Source: RGDT01 sp964630925
GTDB taxonomy: Bacteria > Planctomycetota > Planctomycetia > Gemmatales > Gemmataceae
Assembly (NCBI GenBank): GCA_964630925.1
Contig: CAZVZK010000147.1
Coordinates: forward strand, 1-25,572
Reading direction: 5' to 3'
DNA length: 25,572 bases
Position 1 is the first letter of the stretch; each line of letters opens with the position of its first letter. The notes under the pieces are model-generated. The model did no database searches, had not been told where the DNA came from, and was given only the letters and a program-made list of their open reading frames with translations. Position numbers and translations under genes: made by a program. Below, piece after piece: positions 1 to 6,970 of this stretch.

Positions 1-109
1 CCAGCACCGGCTCGATGCCCTGCCGCCCCAGGAATTCCAGGCTGGCGCGGTGGCTTCCGCAGTCGGAGCCGGGGCAGCAGGTTCGGAGCCTGTCCGTCAA
101 CTTCTTCAT
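1..109 (-). CDS. Partial unknown small Cys-containing protein (N-terminus only)
   Basis: An ATG at 109 opens a frame that runs off the left edge after 36 codons. The visible part begins MKKLTDRLRTCCPGSDCG and continues with a short Leu/Gly-rich stretch. Three cysteines (two adjacent, one four residues later) could bind metal, but no known family is recognisable. A purine-rich stretch (GAGGGGGGATGGGACG) precedes the ATG and may serve as ribosome binding site, though its spacing is loose. It would be the third gene of a minus-strand run that starts with the winged-helix gene at 635. The C-terminus lies outside the window, so function cannot be judged. Confidence 0.45.
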   Translation of the reverse strand, partial: MKKLTDRLRTCCPGSDCGSHRASLEFLGRQGIEPVL

Positions 110-194
110 CGTCCCATCCCCCTCGCGGGCGACCTCATGCCCGGCCCCCGTGGCCGGGCCTGCGGGCGTCTCGTCTCCGGGCGGCTACGCCTTG

Positions 195-359
195 TCACTT
201 GTTCCGCCACAGCAGCTCGTGGCGGGCGGACGCCTTCCTCCTCGCGCCGGCCGCCTTGCCGGCCTCCGCCGCTCCCCGCGTGGCCGGCTTCTCGCTGGCC
301 GCCTCCGCCGGCGTCTTCCCGGCCGCCGTCCTCGTCGCGCCCGTCTTCTTCGTCGTCAT
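195..359 (-). CDS. Small Ala/Lys/Thr-rich basic protein, 54 aa
   Basis: The frame starts with ATG at 359, preceded by a strong Shine-Dalgarno (CGAGGAGAAGACC-ATG), and ends with TGA at 195-197. The protein opens with MTTKKTGATRTAAGKTPAEA and is dominated by Ala, Lys, Thr and Arg, with a more ordered C-terminus (ARHELLWRNK). The composition resembles the Lys/Ala-rich, histone-H1-like tails found in planctomycetes and could bind nucleic acid, but that is inference from composition only. It lies 63 nt downstream of the winged-helix gene at 423-635 on the same strand, so the two are probably co-transcribed. Confidence 0.6.
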   Translation of the reverse strand: MTTKKTGATRTAAGKTPAEAASEKPATRGAAEAGKAAGARRKASARHELLWRNK

Positions 360-422
360 GGTCTTCTCCTCGTTGTCGGTCTCTCGGTCTTGCGGCCCAT
401 CACGCCGTGGGCCGCGTCGCCG

Positions 423-635
423 TCACCTGCCGGCCCCCGGCCGCCGCCTCCTGTAGGCCCGGACGGCCGCCCTGGCGACGGCCAGGTCCGCCTCGCTGAA
501 GAGGTGGTCGCCGGAGCCGTCCTTCACGGGCCGGATGACCCCGCGCCGGACCAAGCTGGTCAGGTGGCTGTAGCCGATAGGCGCGGCCTCACAGAACTCC
601 CCCGCCTTCATCCCGCGTCGCAGTGGCTTGCTCAT
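423..635 (-). CDS. Excisionase/MerR-like winged-helix DNA-binding protein, 70 aa
   Basis: The ATG at 635 is chosen because an excellent Shine-Dalgarno (GGGAGGAGAAGAACG) sits just before it; the open frame extends further upstream but has no other such site. The protein has the layout of a small helix-turn-helix/winged-helix: a helix with KAGEFCEAAPIGYSHLTSLV (residues 10-29), the turn VRRGVIRPVKDGSGDHLF, then SEADLAVARAAVRAY and an Arg-rich tail. This is the size and shape of phage/plasmid excisionases and MerR-type N-terminal domains. In an integrated element the likely roles are directionality factor or transcriptional regulator. It heads a minus-strand run with the basic 54-aa protein and the partial gene at the edge. 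Confidence 0.7.
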   Translation of the reverse strand: MSKPLRRGMKAGEFCEAAPIGYSHLTSLVRRGVIRPVKDGSGDHLFSEADLAVARAAVRAYRRRRPGAGR

Positions 636-1002
636 CGTTCTTCTCCTCCCCAGGCGATGCTGCTTGTCGTCGTGGCCGGGGACAGAAACGCCGGCCGGGA
701 TGGGGTGTTCGCGCCGCTCGCAGAAAAAAAGGCGCGAGCCCAGGGGGCGGCCGACGCCGGCGCGAGAGCCGGCCCTGGACCGCGCCGCCCTGGCCGGCCC
801 GGTCATTGGGGGGCGACCGACGAGGCGAAGGGCCCGCGTGCGGGGCCGGGCACACGCCGGGGGAGCGGCGGCGGGCGAGGCGGCCGGGAAAGGCCCGCGC
901 CGCCGGGGCAGCCTGGGGCGGCGGGCCCGCGAGGCGTGGCGCTTACGGCCACGCCCTGCCGCCGGTGAGGCCCCGGCCTGACGCCGGGGTGGCCGGGGCC
1001 GC

Positions 1003-1189
1003 GAATGTAGGCGGCCCCCAAGCCGACATTCGGCCAGGACCCAACCATCGCGGTCGCATGGGCTTGCGCCGAACGATGGAATGTCGGCCGGGCCCCCTGG
1101 AGAGAGTGCCTTGTGCGTCAGGGGCGTCGGGGGTCATCCCGCCGCACACCCACCCTCCTCTTGAAACATTCCTACATTCCTACATTCGG
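1003..1189. repeat. Cluster of GAATGT/ACATTC motifs (iteron-like)
   Basis: Six copies of GAATGT or its complement occur in under 190 nt: + strand at 1003-1008 and 1079-1084, - strand at 1026-1031, 1166-1171, 1174-1179 and 1182-1187. The last three are perfectly spaced 8-nt tandem units (ACATTCCT, ACATTCCT, ACATTCGG). Several share flanks (CGGCC after the motif). A further copy with the extended form GCCGCGAATGT is at 7085-7095 near the replication-type gene, matching 998-1008. They lie in the 640-nt gene-free spacer (636-1275) between the primase gene and the excisionase-like gene. Binding sites for an element-encoded initiator, excisionase or integrase are possible; none is proven. Confidence 0.55.
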
Positions 1190-1191
1190 CC

Positions 1192-1265
1192 CAAGCCCCG
1201 GCGAATCCGGGGCTTGCGTCGCCAGGAATGCGGCGGGAACGTCGGGCCGGGGCGACGTTCCCGCC
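1192..1265 (-). terminator. Two tandem perfect hairpins after the primase gene
   Basis: Directly behind the primase stop (1276, minus strand) come two perfect inverted repeats: 1253-1265 with 1232-1244 (13-bp stem, arm GGCGGGAACGTCG, 8-nt loop) and 1207-1216 with 1192-1201 (10-bp stem, arm CAAGCCCCGG, 5-nt loop). No U-tract follows, so this is not a canonical intrinsic terminator. Position and stem strength still argue for transcript termination or 3'-end protection. The second hairpin abuts the three ACATTC tandem units, so a part in replication control is an alternative. Confidence 0.55.
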
Positions 1266-1275
1266 GGGGCCGCGC

Positions 1276-4200
1276 TCACCGCCAGTTGTCCTCCTCGGTG
1301 AACACGCCGTCGCGGGCGGCGAAGCCGGCCGCCGAGCTGTCCAGCAGGATGCAGGTGGGGGCCTCATCCGCCTCGGGCGGCTCCTCCTTGGGCGGCTCCT
1401 CCTTGGGCGGCGGGTCTTCGGGCAGCTCCTCGTCGGCGTCGTCCCCGCCGTCGAGGCCGAACGCCCCGACGGGGATGCAGACGCCGGACGCCACCTTGCC
1501 CGCCAGCCGCCGCACGTCCCGGAAGGCCCCCGCCACCCGCAGGAGCAACTGGTCGATGTCCTTGCCGCACCAGTCGCTGCTCTTGAGCAGGTAGCGCTTG
1601 ACCATGTCGGCGTTGACGAAAACCAGGGGGAGCTGGGCCAGGTCGGTCGGCCGCCTGCCCTTCTTGTTCTCCCCCGTCACGCGGGCGACGCCCTGCCGCT
1701 CCAGGTCCGTGTGGCCGTCCTGGAACAGGTGCGGGCCGGCGAGGATCTCGGCGACGCTGCGCTCGCCCCGCCCCAGCTCCACCTTCGACTCCGCGATGGC
1801 GTTCAGCAGCGCCCGCTCGTCCGCGACGATCTGGCCCTGGTCCGTGCGGCGGCCGCCGAGGAAGCCCTTCAGGACCGCCACGGCCTGCTCCGGCCCGAGG
1901 CCCAGCGCCGCCGCCCTCAGCGCGGCCGGGACGGCGTAGTTCTCCACGACGCGCCCATGGACGCCCTCGACCTGCGTCGCCTTGAGGCCCTTGAACAGCC
2001 CGACGGCGTCGTCCAGGCTCGCCAGCGCGACGGCCAGGAGCCTCGCCCCCAGGCCGGCGAGCGCGTCGGCGTCAGGCAGGGTGATCGCGCCGCGCTTCTC
2101 CACCGGGATCACCCCCAGGTCGAGGATGATGAAGCGGTTGCGGTCGGCCGCCTTGGTCAGGCCGGTCTCGATGGAGGCCACCCAGGGGATGTGCTGGACG
2201 CGGACGCTGCGGCCCCGCTGGTCGGAGGTGCCCCGGTGGACCAGGCCGCCCTGGGACGTGGCGCGGAACATCTCCAGCACCTTCTGGCGCTGGCCGTCCT
2301 GCTCGAACTCGTCCAGGATGATGACGCGCGCGTCGTGGCCGATGTGCTGGCGGACGCCGGCCTCGGTGGGCTTGTTGCTGAACCAGGCCAGCTCGCCGAA
2401 GAGCTTCGCCAGGGCGTTCTGGACGAGCGTCGTCTTGCCACTGTCGCTGCCGCCGGCGATGGCGACCTCGGGCCGCCACGGCCAGAGCGTCTGGACCCAG
2501 GAGCAGGCGGCCAGCGCGGCCATCACGTCCGCGTCGCGGCCGTGCTTCCAGCTCCACGACGAGAACAGCCCGGACGCCTCTTCCAGCACCGCGCGCCTCC
2601 AGCCGGCGTCGGACGCGGAGGCGAGGTGCCCCCGGAGGGCGTCGAGGTCCACCCAAGGCTTGGTGGCCCGCAGCCCGAGCAGGCTGCCGCCGAGGCAGGG
2701 GGCCGTGACGGCCTCCAGCCGGCCGCCCTTGTAGAGGGCGGCCTCGTTGCCGTTGACGAGGACGACGCCGCCCTCGGCCCGCCAGCAGCCCTGGCCCAGC
2801 GGCGGGCTGGAGTCCAGGTGCCTGCCGCCGGCGCGGTAGGCGATGGCGGTGCGGACGGCCGAGAAGCGCACCTTGCCCTCGACCTCCTCCTTGCCGTCGT
2901 GGACGTGGAGGACGGCGGGGTCGCCGGCGATCTGGACCAGCAGGTCGCGCTTCATCTGGGGGACGTTGGGGATGTGGAACGTCTCGCGCCTGTGGCGGGA
3001 GTACACGGACACGGAGTGGTCCTCGTGCCTCCCCAGGACAACGAGCTGGACCAGGGCCAGGGCGTCGTCCAACTCCCCGATCTCCGGCGGGGTGCCCGGC
3101 TGGGGGGCGGCGGCCTCCCCGGACGCGGGGCCGTCGAAAAGGCCCGCCAGTCCGGCCCCCTCGGGCGGCCGCCCCGGCGCGGCGCGCCAGGCGGCTGCCT
3201 CGGCGGCCTTGGCCACGCGCATGTCCTCGGGGCGGTACGGCTTGGCCTTCTCGGCCAGGTCCAGCAGCTCCTGGACGGGCCGGCCGTCGCGGAACAGGAA
3301 GTCGCGCAGGTCCTCGCCGTGGGCCTCCTTGATCGCGTAAGGCAGGGCGACGTTGCGGACGATCTCCGCGCTCTCGCACAGGGCCTGGCACCAGCGGGCC
3401 GCGCCCGTCTGGCCGGGGCGGTCGCAGTCCTGGACGACGTTGACCTTCTTGCCCTTGAGCATCTCCACCCATTCGGGCTTCACCGTCTCCAGGCTGCCCT
3501 GGCTGTTGCTGATGACGACGTGCCGGCCCAGGAGGCCCGCCTGGCGGAGGGCGTGGTGGAAGGTGAGCAGGTCGGTCAGGCCCTCGCACTTCCACACCCA
3601 TTCGGCGTCGTCCAGGTGCGCGAGGCCCCAGGCCCCAAGGAGGCCGCCGGTGGAGCCGCCGACGGAGACCGTCTTGGACTCCGTCGGCGGCTTGCCCTGG
3701 CCCCGGTAGATCGTGACGGGGTGGCCGGTGGTGTTGGCGATCACCCAGGCCACGGGGTCGCTGTCGCACCGCCCAGGGGGCGAGTAGCCGGGGAAGGCGG
3801 CGACGTACTGGCTGCCCTCGGGCCTGGCCTTCTTGGGGTAGCGCCCGTAGCGGCCGCCGCACTCCTTGATGGTCTGGAGGTCGAAGCCGCCCTTGAGGCC
3901 GGCCCAGGCGTCGAGGATCAGCTCGCCGGCGGGCGTGTCCAGGAATTCGACCTGGTCGGCCGGCCGCTTCGGCTCGCCGCCGCCTGGCAGGCTGACGCCG
4001 GCCTTCCGGGCGAAGCTCTTGCGGGCCTCCTTCCAGTCGCCGCCGAAGCCGCCGAAGCGGGCGGCGAATTCCCAGAGGTTCAGGGAGAGGCCGTCGCCGC
4101 CCATGTCCCTGAACCTGCCACGGGACGGCCCGTTGCCGACGAACACGGCGGCGGAGGCGTTGTTGTCCTTGCGGTCGATGGCGTGGCAGGGGAGCCAGCC

Positions 4201-4317
4201 CTTCTGGGTGGGGTGGTCGCGGGTGAAGGACACCCCCAGCGACTTGTACTCCATCACGATGTCCAGCGCATCCAACACCTTCTGCTCGGCATCCTTCCAC
4301 TCTCGCACGTCAGCCAC
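1276..4317 (-). CDS. Primase-helicase (TOPRIM plus P-loop ATPase), 1013 aa
   Basis: Likely replication enzyme of the element: primer synthesis plus DNA unwinding. The GTG at 4317 is preceded by a near-perfect Shine-Dalgarno (GGAAGGAGGTGGACC). Residues 30-90 resemble a primase zinc-binding region that has lost most cysteines (WLPCHAIDRKD, RFRDMGGDGLSL, WEF). TOPRIM follows: CEGLTDLLTF (E245, D249), HVVISNSQGS and VNVVQDCDRPG (D297, D299). The C-terminal half has Walker A GGSDSGKTT (622-630), Walker B VIILDEFEQ (665-673) and a probable sensor segment PWVASIETG (711-719), as in phage/plasmid superfamily 3 or AAA-like helicases. Near the C-terminus there is an acidic Pro/Glu repeat (PPKEEPPKEEPPE). 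The layout resembles primase-helicases of P4-like satellites in order of functions, but I cannot assign a named family. Tandem hairpins follow the stop. Confidence 0.85.
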   Translation of the reverse strand: MADVREWKDAEQKVLDALDIVMEYKSLGVSFTRDHPTQKGWLPCHAIDRKDNNASAAVFVGNGPSRGRFRDMGGDGLSLNLWEFAARFGGFGGDWKEARKSFARKAGVSLPGGGEPKRPADQVEFLDTPAGELILDAWAGLKGGFDLQTIKECGGRYGRYPKKARPEGSQYVAAFPGYSPPGRCDSDPVAWVIANTTGHPVTIYRGQGKPPTESKTVSVGGSTGGLLGAWGLAHLDDAEWVWKCEGLTDLLTFHHALRQAGLLGRHVVISNSQGSLETVKPEWVEMLKGKKVNVVQDCDRPGQTGAARWCQALCESAEIVRNVALPYAIKEAHGEDLRDFLFRDGRPVQELLDLAEKAKPYRPEDMRVAKAAEAAAWRAAPGRPPEGAGLAGLFDGPASGEAAAPQPGTPPEIGELDDALALVQLVVLGRHEDHSVSVYSRHRRETFHIPNVPQMKRDLLVQIAGDPAVLHVHDGKEEVEGKVRFSAVRTAIAYRAGGRHLDSSPPLGQGCWRAEGGVVLVNGNEAALYKGGRLEAVTAPCLGGSLLGLRATKPWVDLDALRGHLASASDAGWRRAVLEEASGLFSSWSWKHGRDADVMAALAACSWVQTLWPWRPEVAIAGGSDSGKTTLVQNALAKLFGELAWFSNKPTEAGVRQHIGHDARVIILDEFEQDGQRQKVLEMFRATSQGGLVHRGTSDQRGRSVRVQHIPWVASIETGLTKAADRNRFIILDLGVIPVEKRGAITLPDADALAGLGARLLAVALASLDDAVGLFKGLKATQVEGVHGRVVENYAVPAALRAAALGLGPEQAVAVLKGFLGGRRTDQGQIVADERALLNAIAESKVELGRGERSVAEILAGPHLFQDGHTDLERQGVARVTGENKKGRRPTDLAQLPLVFVNADMVKRYLLKSSDWCGKDIDQLLLRVAGAFRDVRRLAGKVASGVCIPVGAFGLDGGDDADEELPEDPPPKEEPPKEEPPEADEAPTCILLDSSAAGFAARDGVFTEEDNWR

Positions 4318-4580
4318 GGTCCACCTCCTTCCTGGTGGTCAGGGCGTGACGGGCGTCGGGAGCGCCCTGCGCGGGCGCGTGCCTGGGCGGGCCGCTTGCG
4401 CGGCCGCCCGTTTCGGGGTACAACATAGGTGCCTTTCAGGTTGGCCTGGCCGGCGAGGTCGCTCTCGGGCCAGGTGGTGGGTGGTTGGGTGCGGCGGCAA
4501 TAATGTGCGACGATCAGCGGGGACGCCGGGCTGCCAGGCCCGGCGTCGCCGTTCCGTGCCCAAGGGGCATCAGGGGGCAC
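4254..4580 (-). CDS. Possible small coupled protein overlapping the primase start
   Basis: A frame from GTG 4580 encodes 108 residues and ends 64 nt inside the primase gene. Its GTG overlaps the stop of the preceding winged-helix gene by 11 nt, the same overlap seen between the genes at 6459-6953 and 6209-6469. The central part (WPESDLAGQANLKGTYVVP) looks protein-like with GC-rich third positions, but the C-terminal third is Arg-rich and lies in the shadow of the primase. No Shine-Dalgarno is visible, so translation would need termination-reinitiation. A spurious frame is at least as likely. If it is not real, the spacer 4318-4569 is empty apart from the primase ribosome binding site. Confidence 0.28.
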   Translation of the reverse strand: MPPDAPWARNGDAGPGSPASPLIVAHYCRRTQPPTTWPESDLAGQANLKGTYVVPRNGRPRKRPAQARARAGRSRRPSRPDHQEGGGPWLTCESGRMPSRRCWMRWTS

Positions 4581-4797
4581 GGCCAGGCGTGCCCGTGGCC
4601 GCCTGGCCGCACAAGTAGCCGGCGTCGATCAGTGCCCGCTCGATCCTCGGCAGGTCGGCCACGGACACGACGCGGTAGATGCCGAGGCGGCCCGGCTCTT
4701 CCAGCCTGCCGTCCTCGTAGAGCCTGCGCACCTTCCAGGTGCGCAGGCCGTACCGGCGGGCGACATCGCCCAGGGTCAGCATGGCGGTCTCGGACAT
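4570..4797 (-). CDS. Second excisionase/MerR-like winged-helix protein, 75 aa
   Basis: The ATG at 4797 follows a strong Shine-Dalgarno (TTGGAGGAGACG), which decides the start inside a longer open frame. The protein reads MSETAMLTLGDVARRYGLRT at the N-terminus, then WKVRRLYEDGRLEEPGRLG and a basic wing IYRVVSVADLPRIERALI. This is the classic MerR/excisionase helix-turn-helix followed by a wing. It shares the plan, but little sequence, with the protein at 423-635, so the element carries two different regulators of this class. It precedes the primase on the same strand, and the gap (252 nt) may hold a primase promoter. A role as transcriptional regulator or recombination directionality factor is inference. 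Confidence 0.75.
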   Translation of the reverse strand: MSETAMLTLGDVARRYGLRTWKVRRLYEDGRLEEPGRLGIYRVVSVADLPRIERALIDAGYLCGQAATGTPGRAP

Positions 4798-4961
4798 CGT
4801 CTCCTCCAAGGTGGCACCGTGAGGGATGGCCCTCACTGCGAGGGCGGAAGGTAGCGTGAAGCCTGGGCACCTGCCAAGGGCAGGGCTGTTGGGGTCGGGG
4901 CGGGCAGCGCACCTAGCGCTGGCCACCCCGGCAAAAGCGGAGCCCGCGCGAACACTCCGCC

Positions 4962-5478
4962 TCAAGCGGCGTCCGCCACGCCCGCCGCCTCCCGCGCGGC
5001 CCCGACCTGCCCGCCCTCCAGCGCCGCCAGCATCTCATCCGGGGTCATCCGCCGGGCGGCGGCCTCCTGGCGCGCCGGCAGGAGGCCGCCGCAGCGGCCC
5101 AGGGCGCGGGCCACGCACTCGCCACAGCAGCACGCCGCGCACCACCTCGGGCATGCCCAGGGCGTCGCAGGCGGCGTCGATGGCGTTCATCCTGCTGATG
5201 GCCCGATGCCAGCCTCCGGGGTGCCTGGACGCGACCAGGCGGGCGATCCGGCGCACAACGCCCACGTCGGGGCTGACGGGAGGCGGGTGGGTCGGGCACG
5301 CCGACGCGGCCATGTGGTTGCGGTCGGCCTGGGCCTCGGCCGGGCTGATGGGGTCGTGTGAGCCGCCGCCGCCGGGCGCGGGGCTGAAGAGTGAATCCAA
5401 GGGCTGCCCCTCCTGGCGATCCGTCGAGCCGCGCCACGCGCCGGCGTGGCTGTCCTGCGCCATCTCGGGCCCGTGCAT
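4962..5478 (-). pseudogene. Unknown element gene broken by a frameshift near 5121-5131
   Basis: From ATG 5478 a frame with strongly GC-rich third positions runs through RIARLVASRHPGGWHRAISR and DALGMPEVVRGVLL. It then loses its coding character and would end at about 5035. In the frame one base on, coding character starts at the same point (CCGECVARALGRCGGLLPAR) and continues with MTPDEMLAALEGGQVGAARE to a TGA at 4962-4964. Joining both gives about 170 residues of one Ala-rich, helical protein with a short Cys pair. The region 5479-5570 also looks coding in yet another frame (MGRWISRPRWP), so the 5' end may be damaged too. I recognise no family. Alternatives are a sequencing error or two overlapping genes. 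Confidence 0.5.
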
Positions 5479-5598
5479 CGAGCCGCCGCGCGTCCGACGG
5501 CACCGCCCACCACGCCGCCCCCCCGGCCGGCGACGGCCAGCGGGGGCGGCTGATCCACCGGCCCATCCTGGCCGGGATGCCCCAGCCCACGCCCGGCG

Positions 5599-6060
5599 TC
5601 AGCGCCCGGCGGCGAGCATCTCGGCGACCGAGGACCGGATCGCGTCGCCGACCTGCCCCTTGTTGCGGCCGTCCACCGGGTGGAAGGCCATCGCCACGGT
5701 GTAGCCCGCGTCCCCGCCGTCGGCCGGGTGCTGCGCCTCGGCCAGGCACTCGACGCCGATCTTCCGGAGCCGGGCGGTCATCAGGGCGAGCAGGCGGGGC
5801 CGCCAGCCCCGGTCGTGGGCGGGGTTGTTGTCGAAGTAGATCAGGAGCCGCTCGGCCGGGTAGGGGACCGTCCCCCTGCGGCTGCTGAAGTTGTTCTCGT
5901 GGGCGTCCTCCGCCTCCAACATGGCGCAGGCCAAGGCCATCCCCCACGCCGCGTGGGCGTCCCCGTTCGCGGTGAACCGCCCGGCCGCCGGGGCCGTCGC
6001 CGTGGCCGTCGGGGCGTGCGGCACGCTGCCGGCCGCCGTGGTGTCGGTCATCGTCTTCAT
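5599..6060 (-). CDS. Unknown element protein, 153 aa
   Basis: The ATG at 6060 (MKTMTDTTAAG) has GGAGA nine nucleotides upstream and is preferred over far upstream starts of the same open frame, which lie in a neighbouring gene's shadow. After a Thr/Ala/Pro-rich N-terminus (about 30 residues) comes a compact domain: AAWGMALACAMLEAEDAHEN, RLLIYFDNNPAHDRGW, RLRKIGVECLAEAQ, and YTVAMAFHPVDGRNKGQVGD. There is no membrane segment, signal peptide or known catalytic motif. It sits in a minus-strand run with the DUF1580 gene (6209-6469) upstream and the broken gene downstream. A hairpin lies in its leader. Probably a cytoplasmic accessory protein of the element; function unknown. Confidence 0.65.
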   Translation of the reverse strand: MKTMTDTTAAGSVPHAPTATATAPAAGRFTANGDAHAAWGMALACAMLEAEDAHENNFSSRRGTVPYPAERLLIYFDNNPAHDRGWRPRLLALMTARLRKIGVECLAEAQHPADGGDAGYTVAMAFHPVDGRNKGQVGDAIRSSVAEMLAAGR

Positions 6061-6091
6061 GTTCGTGTCTCCGTTGAAGGGCGATCTCCTC

Positions 6092-6114
6092 GCGACCGGA
6101 TACGCCCCGGTCGC
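6092..6114 (-). promoter_or_regulatory. Perfect 8-bp inverted repeat in the leader of the 153-aa gene
   Basis: GCGACCGG at 6092-6099 pairs with CCGGTCGC at 6107-6114 around a 7-nt loop. It lies 32 nt upstream of the ATG at 6060 and upstream of its Shine-Dalgarno. It could be a dimeric operator or an RNA hairpin in the leader; the sequence alone does not decide. Confidence 0.35.
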
Positions 6115-6208
6115 TGTCGTCGTATCCGCGTGATCCGCGAGGGAACACTGAGTGGCCGGGGCAGGGCCTGGCCGCAGGGCGAGGCGGCCAGCCCAGCCGT
6201 CGGCCCGA

Positions 6209-6469
6209 TCACGCCACCCCTCCCGTCGAGGGCATGGCGTTGACGCTCGCCAGGAAATCCTGGACCCACTTGTCGCAGGTGTACCAGTCGCCGCCGCCCA
6301 TCCGCGTGGCCCGCAGGCGGACGCGGGCGGTGCCGCACCGGACGCCGTGGCAGCGGTAGCGGTGGATGGTCCGGGCCGAGAGCGGCTTGCCGGGCCTGCG
6401 TCCCGGCAGCCCGCCGGCGGCCTCGGCGATGGGGTAGAAGTCCCTGGCGGGGATGCCGTCAACGTCCAC
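6209..6469 (-). CDS. DUF1580 domain protein, 86 aa
   Basis: The GTG at 6469 has a good Shine-Dalgarno (GGGGGAGGTGGCCC) and overlaps the end of the preceding gene by 11 nt, so the two are probably translationally coupled. The protein matches the DUF1580 pattern known from planctomycetes: IAEAAGGLPGRRPGKPLSA, then RTIHRYRCHGVR, a short strand region RVRLRATRMGGGDWYT and the closing helix CDKWVQDFLASV. The pattern of helix, Arg-rich turn, strand and helix looks like a small winged-helix DNA-binding fold of excisionase type. That would fit an element-borne regulator, but no biochemical role is established for this family. Recognition is by eye, without a profile search. Confidence 0.7.
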   Translation of the reverse strand: MDVDGIPARDFYPIAEAAGGLPGRRPGKPLSARTIHRYRCHGVRCGTARVRLRATRMGGGDWYTCDKWVQDFLASVNAMPSTGGVA

Positions 6470-6953
6470 GGGCCACCTCCCCCGCGCCGGCCGCCTGCCC
6501 GGCGTTGTGCGTGCGGAGCCGGGCGAGGATGGTGGGGAGGTCGGCGTGCGGGAACCGGATGCTGACCGAGAAGGCCAGGTCGGGGATGCCGTCGTGGACC
6601 GCCTCGTACTCCCCGTCGTCGCCCTCCTCGTAGGACGCGCCGAAGTCCTCGACGTGGATGGCGTACTCCCAGTGCGGGGTGGTGGAGTCGGGGTCCGGGC
6701 AAAGGAGGTTGGACATGCGGGCGTACAGGGTGCCCCGCCCCTCCTCGTACTCAGCCACGATGCTCATGAACCCCTCGGCGTCCGCCGCCGTCGGGAACAT
6801 GATCCAGACGATGCCGGGCCGGTTGTTCTGGCAGCTCATGTCCGTGTCGATGCCCGCCTTCCACAGCTCCTCGATGAGCGGCGCGATCATCTCGTCCACC
6901 TCGCCCGTGCGCCGCCCCACCGTCACCGCGACCTGCTTGTGCAACGTCTTCAC
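6459..6953 (-). CDS. Unknown soluble protein, 164 aa, coupled to DUF1580 gene
   Basis: I place the start at GTG 6953 because AAACCTGGAGGTCCCG directly precedes it; the ATG twelve codons upstream has no such site. The protein begins VKTLHKQVAVTVGRRTGEVD and continues with helical and strand segments: IAPLIEELWKAGIDTDMSCQ, GIVWIMFPTAADAEGFMSIV, and near the end SVSIRFPHADLPTILARL. A region rich in Asp/Glu (ASYEEGDDGEYEAVHDG) lies in the middle. No signal peptide, membrane helix or known motif is visible. It is the first clear gene of the minus-strand run that includes the DUF1580 gene, so a promoter is expected between 6954 and about 7400. Function unknown. Confidence 0.65.
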   Translation of the reverse strand: MKTLHKQVAVTVGRRTGEVDEMIAPLIEELWKAGIDTDMSCQNNRPGIVWIMFPTAADAEGFMSIVAEYEEGRGTLYARMSNLLCPDPDSTTPHWEYAIHVEDFGASYEEGDDGEYEAVHDGIPDLAFSVSIRFPHADLPTILARLRTHNAGQAAGAGEVARGR

Positions 6954-6970
6954 CGGGACCTCCAGGTTTG

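Noticed and set aside
720..800. Intrinsic terminator with the T-run at 724-730 (minus strand)
   Set aside because: No proper stem precedes the T-run on the minus strand; the GC-rich copies before it are direct, not inverted.
15..1594. Long plus-strand frames over the left end
   Set aside because: Pro/Arg/Gly-rich, no ribosome binding sites, opposite to better supported small minus-strand genes and the repeat spacer.
4386..4426. 38-codon minus-strand frame from ATG 4426 overlapping the primase start
   Set aside because: Weak ribosome binding site and composition dominated by Pro, Gly, Ala and Arg.
1228..4428. 1066-codon open frame on the plus strand
   Set aside because: It is the mirror of the primase-helicase gene. 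The minus strand has TOPRIM and Walker motifs and a strong Shine-Dalgarno; the plus frame is low-complexity Val/Ala/Asp/Gly/Arg.
5045..6148. 367-codon minus-strand frame across 5599-6060
   Set aside because: Over most of its length it is an Arg/Gly/Pro-rich shadow of the 153-aa gene and the broken gene. Only the stretch 5479-5570 has coding character and is mentioned there.
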